Shown here: piece by piece, positions 1 through 14,800 of the stretch
Layout: every line of letters begins with the position of its first letter
Numbering within the stretch: the first letter of the stretch is position 1
Assembly: GCF_918797505.1 (NCBI RefSeq)
Contig: NC_092795.1
Coordinates: 26,523,131-26,587,130 of the forward strand
Length of the DNA: 64,000 nt
Direction: 5' to 3'
Origin: Bemisia tabaci
Taxonomy: Eukaryota; Arthropoda; Insecta; Hemiptera; Aleyrodidae
Program-made: the position numbers and the translations under genes
Notes under the pieces: model-generated
Database searches by the model: none
Seen by the model: only the letters and a program-made list of their open reading frames with translations
Told to the model about the DNA's origin: nothing

Positions 1-729
1 AGAGGGTAATTCAGCTTTTTATAAGTTCTTGCACACTTTCTTCACATCCTGAATGTTAAATCAACTTCATTTTTTTTTCGGTGAACGTTCTACTTTCACC
101 CCGACACAAAAATAAAGAGAAATTTCCCCGGAGCTTTGGCAACAGCGCCTCATAATGATAAGCGATGCCCTGACAATCGCACTGGGTCCGAAAACGAGCG
201 CACTGGTGCACCGTGGCGCACCCCGACGCGCGTTGCGGAAACGGCAGTATTTGAAGCGGCTAATATCATCGCCGAGGGGGACAGAGGGGGGGGGGTCCTC
301 TTCTCTTATCAATTACTTTGCGGGTATTCATAAAACATGCCCCCGCTGCCGCCCGAAATTGGTACTGTTCCAAGAGATTTCGCCGTTTTTTTTACTGCTG
401 AGGGGTGATGGGAACGAGCCGCCTCTGGAGGAGCGGAGGGGGCTGCATGAGACGACACGAAGCACATGCAACTGTGATGCAAAATGAATAAGCCTGGCTG
501 TGGTGAGTCGTACGATGGGCTCGAGGATGAATGCTAATCAGTAGACAGGGGTCAAATTGGATCGAATTCAAAAGGAGGGAGCTGACCCACATACCAGAAA
601 AGCTAGTTTTGCGGTTATTTTTAATAATGCCGTGTTTGTCTATAGATGGCTTTAGATTCCTAAAAAATTTGAACAAAGGAATAGAAGCCACAAAACTCAA
701 AAAAAAAAAAAAAACAAAAAAAAAAAATA
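1..729. other. Non-coding flank, probably SCAI intron
   Basis: No exon recognised. GC-rich patch at ~180-300 with a run of G, and A-rich tracts at ~701-726. The short open frames on both strands show no protein family and look like chance. Confidence 0.5.
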
Positions 730-983
730 CTGCCGTGCTGAAGAAGAACACTGTATGAGCCTTCGGACGTTGCAAAATTTCTTTCGATGAAAACCGAATT
801 CACAGGGAAAATTGTGAATATTTTTTCCCCCGAAATTTTCAGACACTTTCGTACGCGATTTAATCTAAAATATTCGAACATTTTAAAGAAAATGCGCATG
901 AATGTCGTTAAAAATACATTATTTATCGAGGAATTTTCGGCAACTCTCGGATGTACAAACGGCGTTCTTCCTAAGCACGGCAG
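730..983. repeat. MITE family C, copy 1
   Basis: 254-bp element with imperfect terminal inverted repeats: CTGCCGTGCTGAAGAAGAAC at the left, and at the right GTTCTTCCTAAGCACGGCAG. A second copy of nearly equal length is at 25869-26121. No coding capacity. The superfamily is unclear; both copies are flanked by ATA-like bases. Confidence 0.75.
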
Positions 984-1864
984 AATAGATGTACAGCTTG
1001 CACTCAGGAACATCACTTCCTCCAAAACTTCGGGAGAGGATGGACTCCGAAAAATCTCCGAAAATGACCTTTTGATGACTACTGGACACAAAAAACTCCC
1101 TATTAAAGGGTAAATGAAAGGCTGAAAGCCAAAGGTTGCAATCGCGCTGCAATTCAACAAGTGTGTGTGCATGAGACTAGCCGGGGTGCAAAGGGTTTTG
1201 AGTTTCGTTAAGTTTCCGCGGAGTTATCTCAAAATTACGCAAAAGTTGAACGGGTTCGAGTAAAATACAGTAGCGGCTCCTCTTTTCTCGGTTGAAGATC
1301 TCCATAGACTTGACGGGGTCGCTACCGCTCCCAGTAATGTCATGACATTTTCACCGAGCCACAAAAAAGCCTTACTAAATTTCTAAAGAAAATGTGCAAC
1401 TATTCTTGAGTAACCGAATAAATTATTGTCAAATGAGACTTTGGTTCGTTGCGATGCAATTTCACCCCGGCTTTTACCGCTTCAAAACTAAAATTTAGAG
1501 GACGGCCGGGCTTTTCCGAATAACATTTCTGCTCATATCCAATGAGACGTGTTACTTTAAAAGATCCATGATGAAATTTCAGGCTCATCTCCTTTAATAA
1601 TCTTATTTTTTACTTGCTCGCAATGCTCACTTTCCTCGCGGGTAAAGGAAATTGCCATCTAAAGAAAGAGAAATAAAAGCAGAAAATTGAAATTTCATCA
1701 TTTCGACAAGGCGTTTTACGGTGCACAGAGTCAAAAAACCATACTAAAAAACATGTATGTCCATCCGTCAAGCGTCTCCTACTTCTGTGCACAGGCAATT
1801 CTAAAAACCATTCGTTCAATTACATTCAAACTCGGCATGGAGGGCATTGATCTATGGTACCCCT
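984..1864. other. Unassigned non-coding sequence
   Basis: I see no exon, RNA gene or clear repeat here. It lies between a MITE and a hAT copy and probably belongs to a SCAI 5' intron or the upstream flank. Confidence 0.4.
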
Positions 1865-2681
1865 CAGGGCCGGATTTTCCTACTTGCCGCCCATGGGCCG
1901 CCTGTATTTTGCCGCCCCCTTCTCATTCGTTTTGAAACATCAATGAAAACCACCAAGTGAACGTGCCAGCGGGGGAGGGGTGCATAAGACGCATTTACTC
2001 GTGTTGAACACATTTTTTGGGAAAGCCCTGTCAACACTACTAGCAAAAGGTCACGGAACTTTGCGCGAAAGTCAAGTTTCGTAAACCTATCTCTAATGGA
2101 CAAGGCCTTCCATTCATAAGAAATGAACGAAAAAAATTATGAAAGAACAAACACAAAATTTGATTTAATGATTTTAACTTCCGCCGCCGCGCCGCGCCGA
2201 CCGCACCGTGTTTGGCGCAATGCGTGAAGTATTCACGCAGTCTTGTAGGCGCTATGCGTTTCACGCTGACCGCAGTGACCGCGCTGTGTTTGACGCAATG
2301 CGTGAAGTATTCGTGCAGTCTTGTAGGCGCTAATATGTGTTACATGCCGACCTCCGCGCCGAGGGCTTCTCCTTTTCATCTCAAGTCCTCGTCATCATTT
2401 CTCCCTAAGTCGCGCCGTTCCAGGCCAAATTGTGTGTTTGGTTTCTCTTTTAACTCGACTAATTAAAGGTGCTGTCTCTTGTATCACTGAAAGACGACAA
2501 AATTAGAAATTACTATACTCTCAGGAAATGAGAGATTTTGTAGCCTTTTCTCGTTTGTAATTTTTTTTTTCTAAATCCGATTTTTTTTATACCTACATTT
2601 AAAAAAATTGCAAAATTTGCCGCCCCTAGATTTGCCGCCATGGGCCGCGGCCCATGTGGCCACCCCTTTAATCCGGCTCTG
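1865..2681 (+). mobile_element. Non-autonomous hAT element, copy 1 (817 bp)
   Basis: Starts CAGGGCCGGATTTTCC and ends AATCCGGCTCTG, an inverted-repeat pair. It is flanked by an exact 8-bp duplication GTACCCCT (1857-1864 and 2682-2689), the hallmark of hAT transposition. The interior has no transposase but carries a short tandem motif containing GCAATGCGTGAAGTATTC (first at ~2217, again at ~2298). Related copies start at 11724, 40051, 47620 and 63123, all in the same orientation. Tip100-type hAT ends of the CAGGGCCGG kind are known; assignment below superfamily is inference. Confidence 0.92.
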
Positions 2682-2802
2682 GTACCCCTATGCACAGAAA
2701 GTGATTTTGGTATACCCTAAAATTTAGGGGGCTAGGTGCTACACATGATTTTTATTCAATTCACACGGAGGGCTTACTTTTTTCATTTTTATTATCTTCC
2801 AG

Positions 2803-5800
2803 AGATTTACCACAATACGGACACAAGCAATGGCAAGCCTACTTTGGTAGGACATTCGATATTTACACAAAACTGTGGAAATTTCAGCAACAACATAGGT
2901 AAGTTATAAGCCCTCTACGATTTTTTCATTGATTCTTCTGTCACATTAGTAACTTAGGATGGTTCTAATTATTGAGAAGAACTCCATACGAGGAATACGG
3001 CCCTAAGTCTTCGTGGACTGAGGCACGTTTCCCCTTGGACAGTCACATATCGACGGTGTAAGTCGGCAATCACATAACTCGTTTGCGGTGTCTGAAAATC
3101 TCGGCCTCCATGTTATTCTTTTAAAGGAGAACAAATTGACATCATTCCTCGAAGTTTTTGCAGAATCTTCTTCGCACCGAGAAGAAAAATCACGGCAGCT
3201 TTAAAGAGTTGCCGTTGTAAAAAATAAAATATGACAGGAAGTCTGTCGAGTTATGTGATTGCCGACTTGCACCGTCGATATCGCCATTTGTGGCAACTTC
3301 ATATGTGCCACATAGCATAGCGCTCTGGACCGAATCCATTATCTTAGCAGATAGCTCACTTTAAACCTCTGATTGAGATTGCGCCCTCTCGCTGAAAGCT
3401 CATTCTTGTTTGGCGAGGGTGACCATGGGGGGGAGGGGGGCAACTTGCGAAGCCGTGCGTTTCTGGGAAATGTAGGTGGCGACTGAAGCACTGAGTTGAG
3501 CAGGCGCTCTTTCATTATTCACCGATCCCATTGTCTCCGAGCCGAAAGGGCAAAAGTCCACCCATTGTCGCGGCGCAGCGGATTGAGAGGATCTCCCGGC
3601 CACCTGTGGATTGCGCCACGACGAGCTCACCTTCCCACCAACAGCGGCCAATCCACAGTGTCAAATCGCACGTGTACACTACATTTGAGGACAAAATTAT
3701 CAGCACCTCCCACTGAAAAAAAATCTCGGTGTATTTACTAAGAAAATGGTAAAATTACCAAGAATTCAGGGTTCTATTTGATCCCAGTTTTTTCTTGGTA
3801 AAATTACCATCTATGGAATTGGTAATTTTACCGAGAAATCTCGGTAAAATTATTGAACTTTCTCGGTAATTTTACTAGACCTTGGTAAAAACGCCAATAT
3901 TTTTTATCGATTGTGGTAGAATTACCGAGATAAAATGGCAAAGTTGCCGGGAATTGATTACCAATAAAAGTGGTATTCTTACCTGAAAAAACGGTAAAAA
4001 TACCGGTTTTTAGGTAAGTTTACCAGTCTGTCTTGGTAAAATTACCAATAATTGGTAAAACAAAGTGAGATGGTAAAGGTACCAACGGACCTTGGTAAAA
4101 ACGCCGAGAATTTTTTTTCAGTGCACCTCCCCCATCCAAAGCAGTGCTCCCATTTCCCGGAACCAGTTCCGAATACGGAACTTTTGAGATTTGACTGGAT
4201 TTTTCCCGGAACTTTTGAGATTCCTGAAATGTTCCGGATATTTTTCATTTTCCGGAACTTTTGAAAAAATCCAAAAGGAATCCCGGAACTTTTAACGATC
4301 ATGGATGGAGCAAATAGGTTCCGCATTCCGGAACTTTTGACGGACATGGAATGGGAGCACCGCATCCAAGCCCCGGTGACGGTGTATGTTAGTATTCCTA
4401 CACTGCTACTGCTACCTTCCCCAAAGTGTTTAAGTTAAGTTTGGCTTAGAGATAAGATAATTTGGACGTATTTCTGCCAAACGGAACAATGTGCATTAAA
4501 GCATGAGCCCTGAGACCCATAAGTATATAGGCATGACAGGGCTCACGTCATAATGCACATAGTTCCGTTTGACAGAAATACGTCCATTTAAAGACTCACT
4601 CTGCTAAGGAACGATTGTAAAACCTCTGGTCAGGTGCTTGTCAAAGTGGTTTGAGTTGACCAGAGCCTGACCAGAGGTAGGTGCGTATGACTCCCGGTTT
4701 TCTTCAGGTCAAGTCCCGGTCAACCTTTGTTCTCTCTCGCAAACCAGTAGTTAGGCTGATTAGCAGATTAACTGCTGATCAGACTCTGACCACTGGTTTG
4801 GTGACCAAAGGTTGACAAGAGATCTTACAAACGGCCCCTAGAGATAAGATACTTTAAAGACTCACTCTGCTAAGTCCCCCCATTAATGCTGCCATACACC
4901 CCTGATAGTGCCGCTAATTCCTCGACATTTCTGGTGCTGCAAAAAAACTCTAGACGGTAAATTGCCCATTTAGGTCGAACCAATACTCGTACTTCCGATG
5001 AATAACTACATTTGTGTTTACAATTTTGATGACCTCCCACAAGGTAAACTCCTGGCGTGTCGAATAGCAAAGAAGAGAAATGAAATATCCATGCCATCGA
5101 ATTACATGAATTTTCAACGGGCGTTTTTCTAGCTAATTGAGAATACGTCCACAAGCCATGCCAAAACATCCATCACTTAGCCATTCTTCGCAGAAATAAT
5201 GCATGGACTTTGAAGTGCTGCAATTTAGTGTGTAATTTGCAGTGGAACGATTCAATAGCCCTGGTAGAATTTGTCCCCGAAAATCTTTTGTATTTTTACC
5301 TACTTTCCCAAAACAATAATTTGGAGGCGCGTTTATTTGATTTTCTACAAACTAAATATATACGAAAATTTGATTCAATTTGAGCACCGCACCGTAGCGA
5401 AGCTTGTTTTTCGTTTCTGGAAAAAATGGCTCAATTTTAGACCTCCAATTGGCCTAAATTTGGCAATTTGGAACCACAATCCATAGCTCGGTTTCGAAGC
5501 GAAGTTGCACCATTAATTTCCCAATGCATTAATAGTTTTAACGGATGAGCCGGAAATTGTAGTTCCTCAAGGCAAAATGAAGTCCAATTTCTTACGCAAC
5601 GTTACTAATATCGAAAGTATGTACGCAATGCTGCATCTCAAAATTATGAAGGCGAACTGAAAGCCGTTATGAAGATTTCCGTCCTCCATTAAAGTGATCT
5701 TCTCCAAGTCGGTATTTTTAATGCGTGACATGACGGTGGTCTGGCAACGATGTTTTACTGATAATTGAGTGATGGGATAGGCGCCGGATACTAAAGGTAT

Positions 5801-8800
5801 TCAAGCTTTTAGAGACAACCAACAATTTATTGTCGCCCACCCCTTACACTCTGTTTTTAACATTTGTTGACAACTGCGATGATTCAGTGACCGATTTGAT
5901 TCTGAAGATATGTGTGATAAACAGAATGAGAATTCTCAGTACCGCAATAATGATCGAGTAGATTATTTTGTATATTGTATTAGTTTTAAAATATATATAT
6001 GGGGGGAGGGGGTGCACAAGTGATTGTGAATTGACCTTGAGGAAAACAAAGTCGTTTATGCACTGTATTATGAAAAACTGATCTTAACGGGCATTTTTTC
6101 CGGTCCCCTTGTACATGAATTCATGTAAATATACCTGCTCATAGCGGAAACCTGATGTTAACGGAAAACTGTATCGGTCCCGTGATATTCTGTTATCAGC
6201 AGGTTTCACTGGACTGCACTCGGCGTTGGAAAAATATTTTATTACTAGGGGGCTACGCCCCCTGGCCGCTACGCGGCCCAACTCCCTGAAGGCGCTCCGC
6301 GCCATCAATCATATGGGCCGCTTCGCGGCCCTATTTTTACCCTCTTACCCCTTATCAATGTTGATTTTATTTTTCCCCTAACAAATTACGATATGAGGTA
6401 TACTTTACTTTTAGAATGAAATAATTTTTGGTTTTGATGAATAAAGAAATTTTTTTTTTGAAATCAAAAGGACGCGTTTTGGAATGACTGCTTGATGAAA
6501 TATTGCAGTAAAACAACGAACAATGATAATCAGGTAATAATTAAATTAGTCAGGAGTCGGGGATCGGACCCACACTATGATTCACGTGGACGCATCCGAC
6601 GTCTTAGAAGACTCGGCCACCGCTCATATGAAGATGCCAGGCGTGAATTTTGTGTAGATAAGTATAGAGCTGATGCGCAGGCTACCCAGCTACTGCGCAA
6701 CCTTCTCGACCACTGCGCATCCTCCCGCGCATAGTGGTAGCAGTCCCGGAGCATTCCGTAAATTCACTCAATTTTATAACGTGATTTTAAAGAAACCTGG
6801 GTCCTATTTCCAAAATCTGATTAGAGCGGGCTCATCTAGGGCTTATTATTTGTCGATTCACGCAAAAATCATAGAAATCGGCCCGGTAGAACGCTCAAAC
6901 GAACTATGACAAACAGTATAAATTTACATTGTTTAAATGGGAGAATTCGCAACTTTACCACTTAATATAAAAAAACCTGGGCCATATTTTGAAAATCTGA
7001 AAAGAGTTGGCTTATCTAGAGACAATTGCCCGTTGATAGCCGCAAAAATCATTAAAATCGGCCCGGTAGAACGCTGGAACTAAGCGTCACCAGTTACGCA
7101 AAATTAGGAGGTCTTGGAGCTTATATATATGATAATAATTGAGAGGCTTGTAGGACAAGGTGCGGGAGTGTAGTTTTTGAAAAAATTGAGATATTAATGA
7201 TTTCAAGTGAAACTAGTCTTAATGCATATTCAGTGGAAAATTCGCTCCCAACTTACAATTTTTAAGCATAAAAAAATCCGTTTGAACTTCCTTTCCGCCC
7301 TACGGATCCGCGTGATTTTGAAACCTCAAACACGTATTTCTCTGAATAGCAAAAACTGCACTTATGCGCCTTGTCCTCCAAGTCCCTCAATTTTTGTTAT
7401 TTTAAAAAGTTCTACATCACTTATCGCCATTCCACAGACTGATAGCTATTTTCGACTAATTTTACAGGCAGAAGGAAGACTCTTTGACACCGAGAAAGAT
7501 GCATAACTGAAGATTGCAAATTTATTGACTTTAATAGTAATAATAAAAAAAAGTTATTACGTCCATTTTCTATACCTTAATTCTCTGTAAGAATCCTCAT
7601 GGACTGAGACGCGTTGAGAACTGGTACGGTAGTTTGCTGCACTGACCGATAAATGTAATTCTCGTATGAGAGAAAATTAAACGCATGAATAAGCGGCGTT
7701 ATACATGACCCTTCGCTCACACAGTTTTTCAAAGAAGCATCCTAACGGCTAACGCTACCGCGAGTTCATAGTATCATCAAAGAGCTATGATAACATGTAA
7801 AGAGAAGCTTCAAAGCCTTTTACATGGCAGGTTATTAACCCCCATCTAACCTTAGATCCTACATACTTAGTCCTAGTTGGTTCTAGATCAGTTTTTCCTC
7901 ACATCGAAAATGTGGTTGATGCATATGAACGAGGCTTCGTGAGAGGCAAGAATGCAAAGCAAACGAAAAATGAATCAGCATTCGATCAGAAACTTTTCTC
8001 CGTACATTTGTCCGGTATAATCAACTGTAGCGTTAAATATTCATTACTAATGCATTATTATAAAATACCGTGAAATAATCGCTTGAAAATCTGTTGTCCC
8101 GTGAAATTAAACTTTTCTCTGCAAAATGAAAAAATGAAGATTACTAATTCCAATATTAATGATGAAACTCAATTTTGCTCCAATTCCCCCCCCCCCCCCC
8201 CGCCTTGACCTTCTTGCTCCAATGACCGTCTTTGGGAAGCATTGGGCATTAGTGGGAAATATGGATTCTCTTTAAAATCCGTTCACTGAAAGGAAGTATT
8301 TTGGATATGTTCTACATTTCAATTTAGCTTTAGCGGGGCGATCTTAAACTAGTACGTTAAATACTTTATGAGTCTAATTCGCTTTTTCCCTGATTGTGTG
8401 ACTTTCATAATCTACTAGCGCCTAACTGTTCTTTTACTAAGCACGCAAATCTAACTGCATTTTTACTTTTCAGGCAAATTCTTGATTCAAAATATGGACT
8501 TAAAAGGTGGCAGATAGGAGAAATAGCCTCCAAAATTGGTCAACTATATTATCATTATTAGTAAGTATTTCCATAATTAATTAAAATTAAAGTGAAGTAA
8601 ATTAAATTACATTAAATTTCAATTATTTCAATTTAATTTTAATTTTTTAAATTTAGTTTTAATTTTTTCAATTTAATTGATTTTTGTTCAGTTTTTTATG
8701 ATTTTTTTTTTATTTTCGGTTGATTTTCTTTTGTAGGAAAAATGAAACTTAATCGGAAATATTTAGAGGTTGTAGTTGAGATGCACGTTTCCTAACTTTT

Positions 8801-11800
8801 GACATCGATGCACCATTGCACCTGCTTCGTGCGGGAAAACCATGTTTACGATCGCAGCGATAAAAATAAAACTTTGCTCGATATTATATACGTGAGCGGA
8901 TCGTTTTCATAAATCTTTGAAAAATATTTCATAATGACTCAGACTTCCTGACTCCTCTCAATATACGGAGAAGCAACTAACGGTTTCCTACTCTGTTTCA
9001 GTTTAAGGACAAGCGAAACTAACTATTTAAACGAGGCGTTCTCCTTTTATGCCGCGATTAGAAGTCGGGCTTACTATTCAAGAGCTTCCAAAGAGGATAG
9101 GTAAGTTCCACAATCACAGTCTCTCGTGGTTTTTACAAGCTTGACCGAAGCCCATCAACATTGTTGCCCTTTGAAAAAAATGAACCGGTGAAGTAACCAT
9201 TGCACACAGCATGCGTTCGCGGTGGAAAATGAATCGTCCATCTTACAATTCTCATGGACGTTCTCGTCTCCAACCTTATCATATACTACCTATTGGATAC
9301 CTACATGTTCTGTTGTCAAGTTGAAGATAATTCGAGCAAATTAAGCCGCAGATCGAGTCAAATAAGAATCCAACTTAGAGGCACTATAACGACGGTGAAA
9401 CTACCAAAATTACGTATCTCGTTTGCGGTGTTTAAAAATCTACGCTCACATTTCATTTTTTGGAAGTAGACCGAATCAATATCATTCCTTGAAATTTTCA
9501 CAGAATTTTCTCCGCACGAAGAGGAAAAATCACATAAATATTCAAGACTGGACGTTAAGTAGTTTTTCATTTAAAAAATAAAGTATGACAGGAAGTCTGC
9601 GACGTCGCAAACCGAGATACGTGGTTTGGTAGTTTCACCGTCGATAAGTAAAGTAACTTAGAGTCATAAAGGGTCATTGAAGAGTCATTGAGGCGTTTGC
9701 TCGAGAAAATTTATAGCTCTTCATGAAAGTACTGTCGAATTGAGCTCACAGTATTTTTTACAATTTTTTCTTACTCGGGAAAGAGGAGAAAGATAAATTA
9801 AAAGTGAGAAAATGTACCACCTTACGATGTCATAGGACGACATTTTCCATTTAAACGTATATATTTTAGTAAATTAGGTCATTCTTTCATAATTCCTCAG
9901 AATGTTTGGTATAGAGACTGAGTCCGAGGTTGCGTCAGGAAGAGTTACATTGGGGGGGGGGGGGGGAGGGAGGGGTCAAATATGCCGAAAAAGTGTCACG
10001 TAATTTATGAATGTTCCCAATATGCATCTCCGTGCTGCCTACGAATAATTTTCAAACATAATTTGTCTTTCTATTTCTAGGTCTGATTTAATGGTAAAGA
10101 AATTAAGGTACTATGCAAGGTTCATTGTTGTTTGCCTCTTATTAAAAAGAATGAAATTAGTTCGAGAACTTGTTTCGGTGAGTAAATTTCTGTTGTGACT
10201 ATGTATCAGTCTCTAATCCTCAAAACTACACGTTTTTAATTGAAAAATATTGGTTTAATTTTTGAGAAATGACGTGTGTGGCTTTTAATAATAATTTGTC
10301 AGAACTTTACGAATGAATAATGCGAGTAAAAGCTGATGGTTTTCTTTGCATGCAAAGCAGAAAAAAAGAGAGAAAAAAGAGAAAAGAAAAAAATCTTGTC
10401 TTTGAGGTGTTGGCTCTGATTTTTTTTTAAATTCGGCCCGTGAACAAGACTTTAGCTCACTAACGATCTGTTTCAAATACCACAGACCATAAGATACGTC
10501 ATGAATTTATTTCCTTAATCATAATTTATCAAAGAATTTTAGCAAATCTTTTGTAAAATTAGACTGCCGGTAATTTTTTATTTAATTGTAGGTTTAAAGG
10601 CTACTACGTAATGTCATTGACAGTGTTCGAAACTCACCTTAAAATTTTAGGAGCCATGTGGCCCATCAAGCTCAATTTTTAGGGGCCATTGAAGATGTTT
10701 TAGGCACCAAATTGACTTTTTGCCAATATATCACGGCGCATTTTGTGAAAAGTCAGATGCAAGATGTTTAAGTTACACAAAATAGTAGCTGTAACTTGTA
10801 ACTTTCGAAAAATCACCAAACAGAAAATTTAGAATTTTTTTTTTTTTTTTTTTTGGGGGGGGGGGCACTTTTTAGGAGCCACGTTGGCGCAGAACCTTCA
10901 TTTTTTAGGGGCCACGTTGGCGCAGAGCCTTCATTTTTTAGGCGCATTTGGCGCGTTGGCGCCTGTGAGTTTCGAACACTGGTCATTGACAACTCTAGTT
11001 GCGATTTTAGTCAAGATTTGCCCCTTCCATTGAACACATAATTGATCCTAAAATACTTCATATAAAACTCTGATAAGAGAAAATGACACAATGACAATAT
11101 GAGTCATAAATAGGTTGTTCGTTTTTCACGAATTTATTAATTTATTTTTCAGGAACTAGATAAACAAATTGTAGATTATGCTAGCACGTATGAGCCAGAT
11201 GACCAACTTGAATGGGCTCTAGTTTTAGACGAAATAAAATCATTTATCAAAGCTGATGGAGTCGTCAGTATCTTGCAGTCTGAGGCAAATACCGTATTCT
11301 TATCTCATAGGTGAGTCCATGACCAGATTTTCTTGCGTAAGCTGACAGAGATTTGCACTACTTTTAAATCCCCATAATTTACCTGGTTCCCAAATGTGTT
11401 TATAGAGGAAAATTCAACGAGACACACTTGCGCCTGTTATTGTCGAACCAACAATTCCATTCTTTGATATACCTGAGAATTTCGATATGCTTCGATTTTT
11501 CGCACGAAAAAACAGTACCACTTCTGGTTGGTTCTAGAATTCATTGACGAATAACCAAATAAAGCTCTAAAAAAAATCTGGAAATCTGGAGAGCTCTTCA
11601 GAAAAATTAGTCACGATGTTTACTGAAGGAATTTTCCGTCAGTATCATTATATCGAATTTGACCCAAACAGTGACTATGACATTACCTTTTTAATCGCTA
11701 CATGTATAATGATTTGATGTAGCCAGGGCCGGATTTACCTATTTGCCACCCATTGGCCGCCTGTATTTTGCCGCCCCCTTCTCATTTGTTTTGAAACATC

Positions 11801-14800
11801 AATAAAAGCCATCAAGTGAACGTGCCGGAGAGGGAAAGGTGCATGAGACGCGTTTACTCGCGTCGGACACATTTTTTGCGAAAGCCTTGTCAACACTACT
11901 AGCAAAAGTTCAAGGAACTTTGCGCAAAAGTTAAGTTCCGTAAACCTATCTCTGTGTGAACAAGGCCATTTGTAAGAAATGAACGTAAAAACTATGCAAG
12001 AACAAACATTAATGTGGTTTAATAATTTTAACTTCCGCCGCCACGCCGCGCTGACCGCTCTGGGTTTGGCGCAATGCGTGAAGTATTCCTACAGTCTTGT
12101 AGACGCTATGCGTTTCACGCCGACCGCTGCTGACCGCACTGTGTTTGACGCAATGCGTGAGGTATTCATGTAGCCTTGTAGGCGCTATTCGTTTCACGCT
12201 GACCGCACTGTATTTGACGCGATGCGTGAAGTATTCATGCAGTCTTGTAGGCGCTAATATGTGTTATATGCCCACCGCCGCACCGAGGGCTACTCCTTTT
12301 CATCTCAAGTCCTCGTTATTAGAGTACCTATATTGAGAGAGTATGGCCACTGGGCCCCATGGAGAGGCTTAGGACCCAAAAATGGCGGTGCCTTGTTTTG
12401 GTTTTTGTGGATGGGAGGGGGGTCATTGCCAACTTTCGACGGTTATCACCAACCGCACTTGCTGCCAACCTTACTACATCTCAGATAATTTTTCTCAAAA
12501 ATTGCACACGATTAGCCTTAAAAATATGTAAAGAAGTCGCAATAGTGCATTTGATTAAATTTCTCGTTACGATAAGCAAAGAAAACTACATTTTCAGTCA
12601 TTTTGCATCACATTAATTTATGGCGTCCGCCATTTTTGGGTCCTAAGGGCTCCATTCAGCCTAAGATGGCTGAGCCAATCAGAGGTGGTAACACCGGTCA
12701 AATTGCGTGTTTGGTTTCTCTCTTAACTCGACTAATTAAAGGTGCTGCCTTTTGTATCACCGAAAGACGACAAAATTAAAAATTTCTATACTCTCAGAAA
12801 ATGAGAGGTTTTGTCTCCTTTTGTCGTTTGTGATTTTTTTTCTGAATCCGTCGCAAAATTTGCCGCCATGAGCCGCGGCCCATATGGCCACCCGCTAGAT
12901 TCGGCCCTGGATCCGCTTTAAGAATTATCCGTGATTAGAGTTTTTATCGGAAACCTTGCCAAAAAGACACTGAAAATAAGAACAGGGATTTTTTTGTCAA
13001 CATCTGAAAATTCGGGGAATTTTTGAATTCAAGAAAACTTGTCGCCTTTGACTAAATTAAAAACTTAATTTTGAAATAAAACTAACATTTATACATCTAT
13101 TATCAAGAGAAAAGCTCACCTTGAAAACATACTTATAAGAGCCAAGATTATGATTAAAACTATTTTAATACTTCGATTGTATTTAGCAAAAAGGAACCAA
13201 GAGTATTCCAATGTCGCTAAGATTGTGCAACTTTTTTTACCTTGCAAACATAAACGATCGTCTAAACTAGTTTCACCTCTACTCCCAATAAACTATGAAT
13301 TCAAGACGAAAATTACCGTCGTAAAGTTTACTTTTTGCAAAGAATGTACCTCGGTTGTTGTACCAAAGTTGCACAATCCCAGCAACATTGAAATGCTCTT
13401 AGTTCCTTTTTGCAAAATGCAATCCAATTGGTTGTTGCTGCAAAAAAATAGTTTCCCGCAACCTCCTATACAATGCTCCAGTGACCACATAAGTTGGCCC
13501 AAGCACAAATTTTTCGGGAAGAACGGCTTTCCCCTTCCTGGTTTTTCACTTAATATCCGCCCGAGTTTCGCATATCTTCCGTTCCTCCTCATCGCAGCTT
13601 CCATCAAATCGCAATTGCCCGGAAACTAGGACCGCACATCTTATCTGATAAAATCGTTCGCCCTTTAAACCAATTCTGGGGGATTAGGCTAGACTAGTCA
13701 ATGAGTCAACTGTTGGTCTAATTTCATTACGTGAACGCAGAAGAAAAACGGGGTAAAAAAACACTAATGTGTGATCAATTTTCAAGGACAATTCTGTAAT
13801 TTCTCCTACGATTTTAAATAGATTTAAAACGCGTAATATCCAAAATCTAAGCTCAGATTCAGATTCCTCGTGAAAAACTGATGCGATTTCATGCATCATA
13901 TGTTAGAATAGCGTGAAGGAAAGAGGCTTAATGACGTATAAAAACACTAATGTGTGATCAATTTTCAAGGACAATTCTGTAATTTTCTCCTACGAATTTA
14001 AATAGATTAAAACGCTTAATATCCAAAATCTAAGCTCAGATTCGGATTCCTCGTGAAAAACTGATGAGATTTCATGTATCATATGTTAGAATAGCGTGAA
14101 GGAAAAAGGTTTAACGACGCGTATAGATTCTGTCATACTCCCCGTTTGAACTACGCCGCCGCGCCGATCGCCCGAGTGAAACCGAACGGGGAGGCGCCGG
14201 TTAGCGCCGGCTGAGCGTTCGGTTTCGTCGCGAGGAATTCCTTCCGATAAATTCTTGTTCTTCCTCCTCCGCTGACCCACTGAGCACTACCCATGTTGCC
14301 ACGTTGGATTCATATGCTCGAATCGGTATGCCTACGTTGCGTCTCTTTCCTCCACGCTATGCTCAGGTATGATACATGAAATTACATCGATTTTTAACGA
14401 GGAATCCGAATCTGAGCTTCGATTTTGGGTATCACGCGTTTTAAGTCACATTTTCCAACTTCAAAAATCCGAAATGACGGACGTGGCTGAAAATGCTATC
14501 TCGGCTCCTGTTCGATGGATTTTTGTGAAACTCGGTGTCAGGGTATGATACATGCAATCGCATCGATTTTTTACGAGGACTCCGAATCTGAGCTTCGATT
14601 TTGAGTATCACGCGTTTTAAATCAAAATCTGTCAAAATTCAAAAAATTCAAAATTCGAAAATCCGAAATGACTGAAGTGGCTTAAAATGCTATCTCGGCT
14701 CCTGTTCGCTCGATTTTCGTGAAACTCGGTATCCGGAGGTATATTACAACGGGAAACTCGAATTTTCGGTCAGATTTTCAAAATTTCAAAATCCAAGATG

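Noticed and set aside
392..1172. Long - strand open frames (127 and 170 codons)
   Set aside because: Low-complexity Phe/Ser-rich translations from T-rich sequence and a MITE; no splice or family support.
6245..6340. GC-rich stretch considered as bacterial (symbiont) DNA or contamination
   Set aside because: It is under 100 bp, flanked by host-like AT-rich intron, and has a related copy at 37939; a mobile-element terminus explains it better.
6541..6625. Functional tRNA gene on the - strand
   Set aside because: A and B boxes are only approximate and no full cloverleaf or clear anticodon stem could be drawn.
13150..13629. 159-codon + strand open frame
   Set aside because: No family signature; it overlaps a 104-codon frame on the other strand and lies across a fold-back repeat inside the compound hAT unit.
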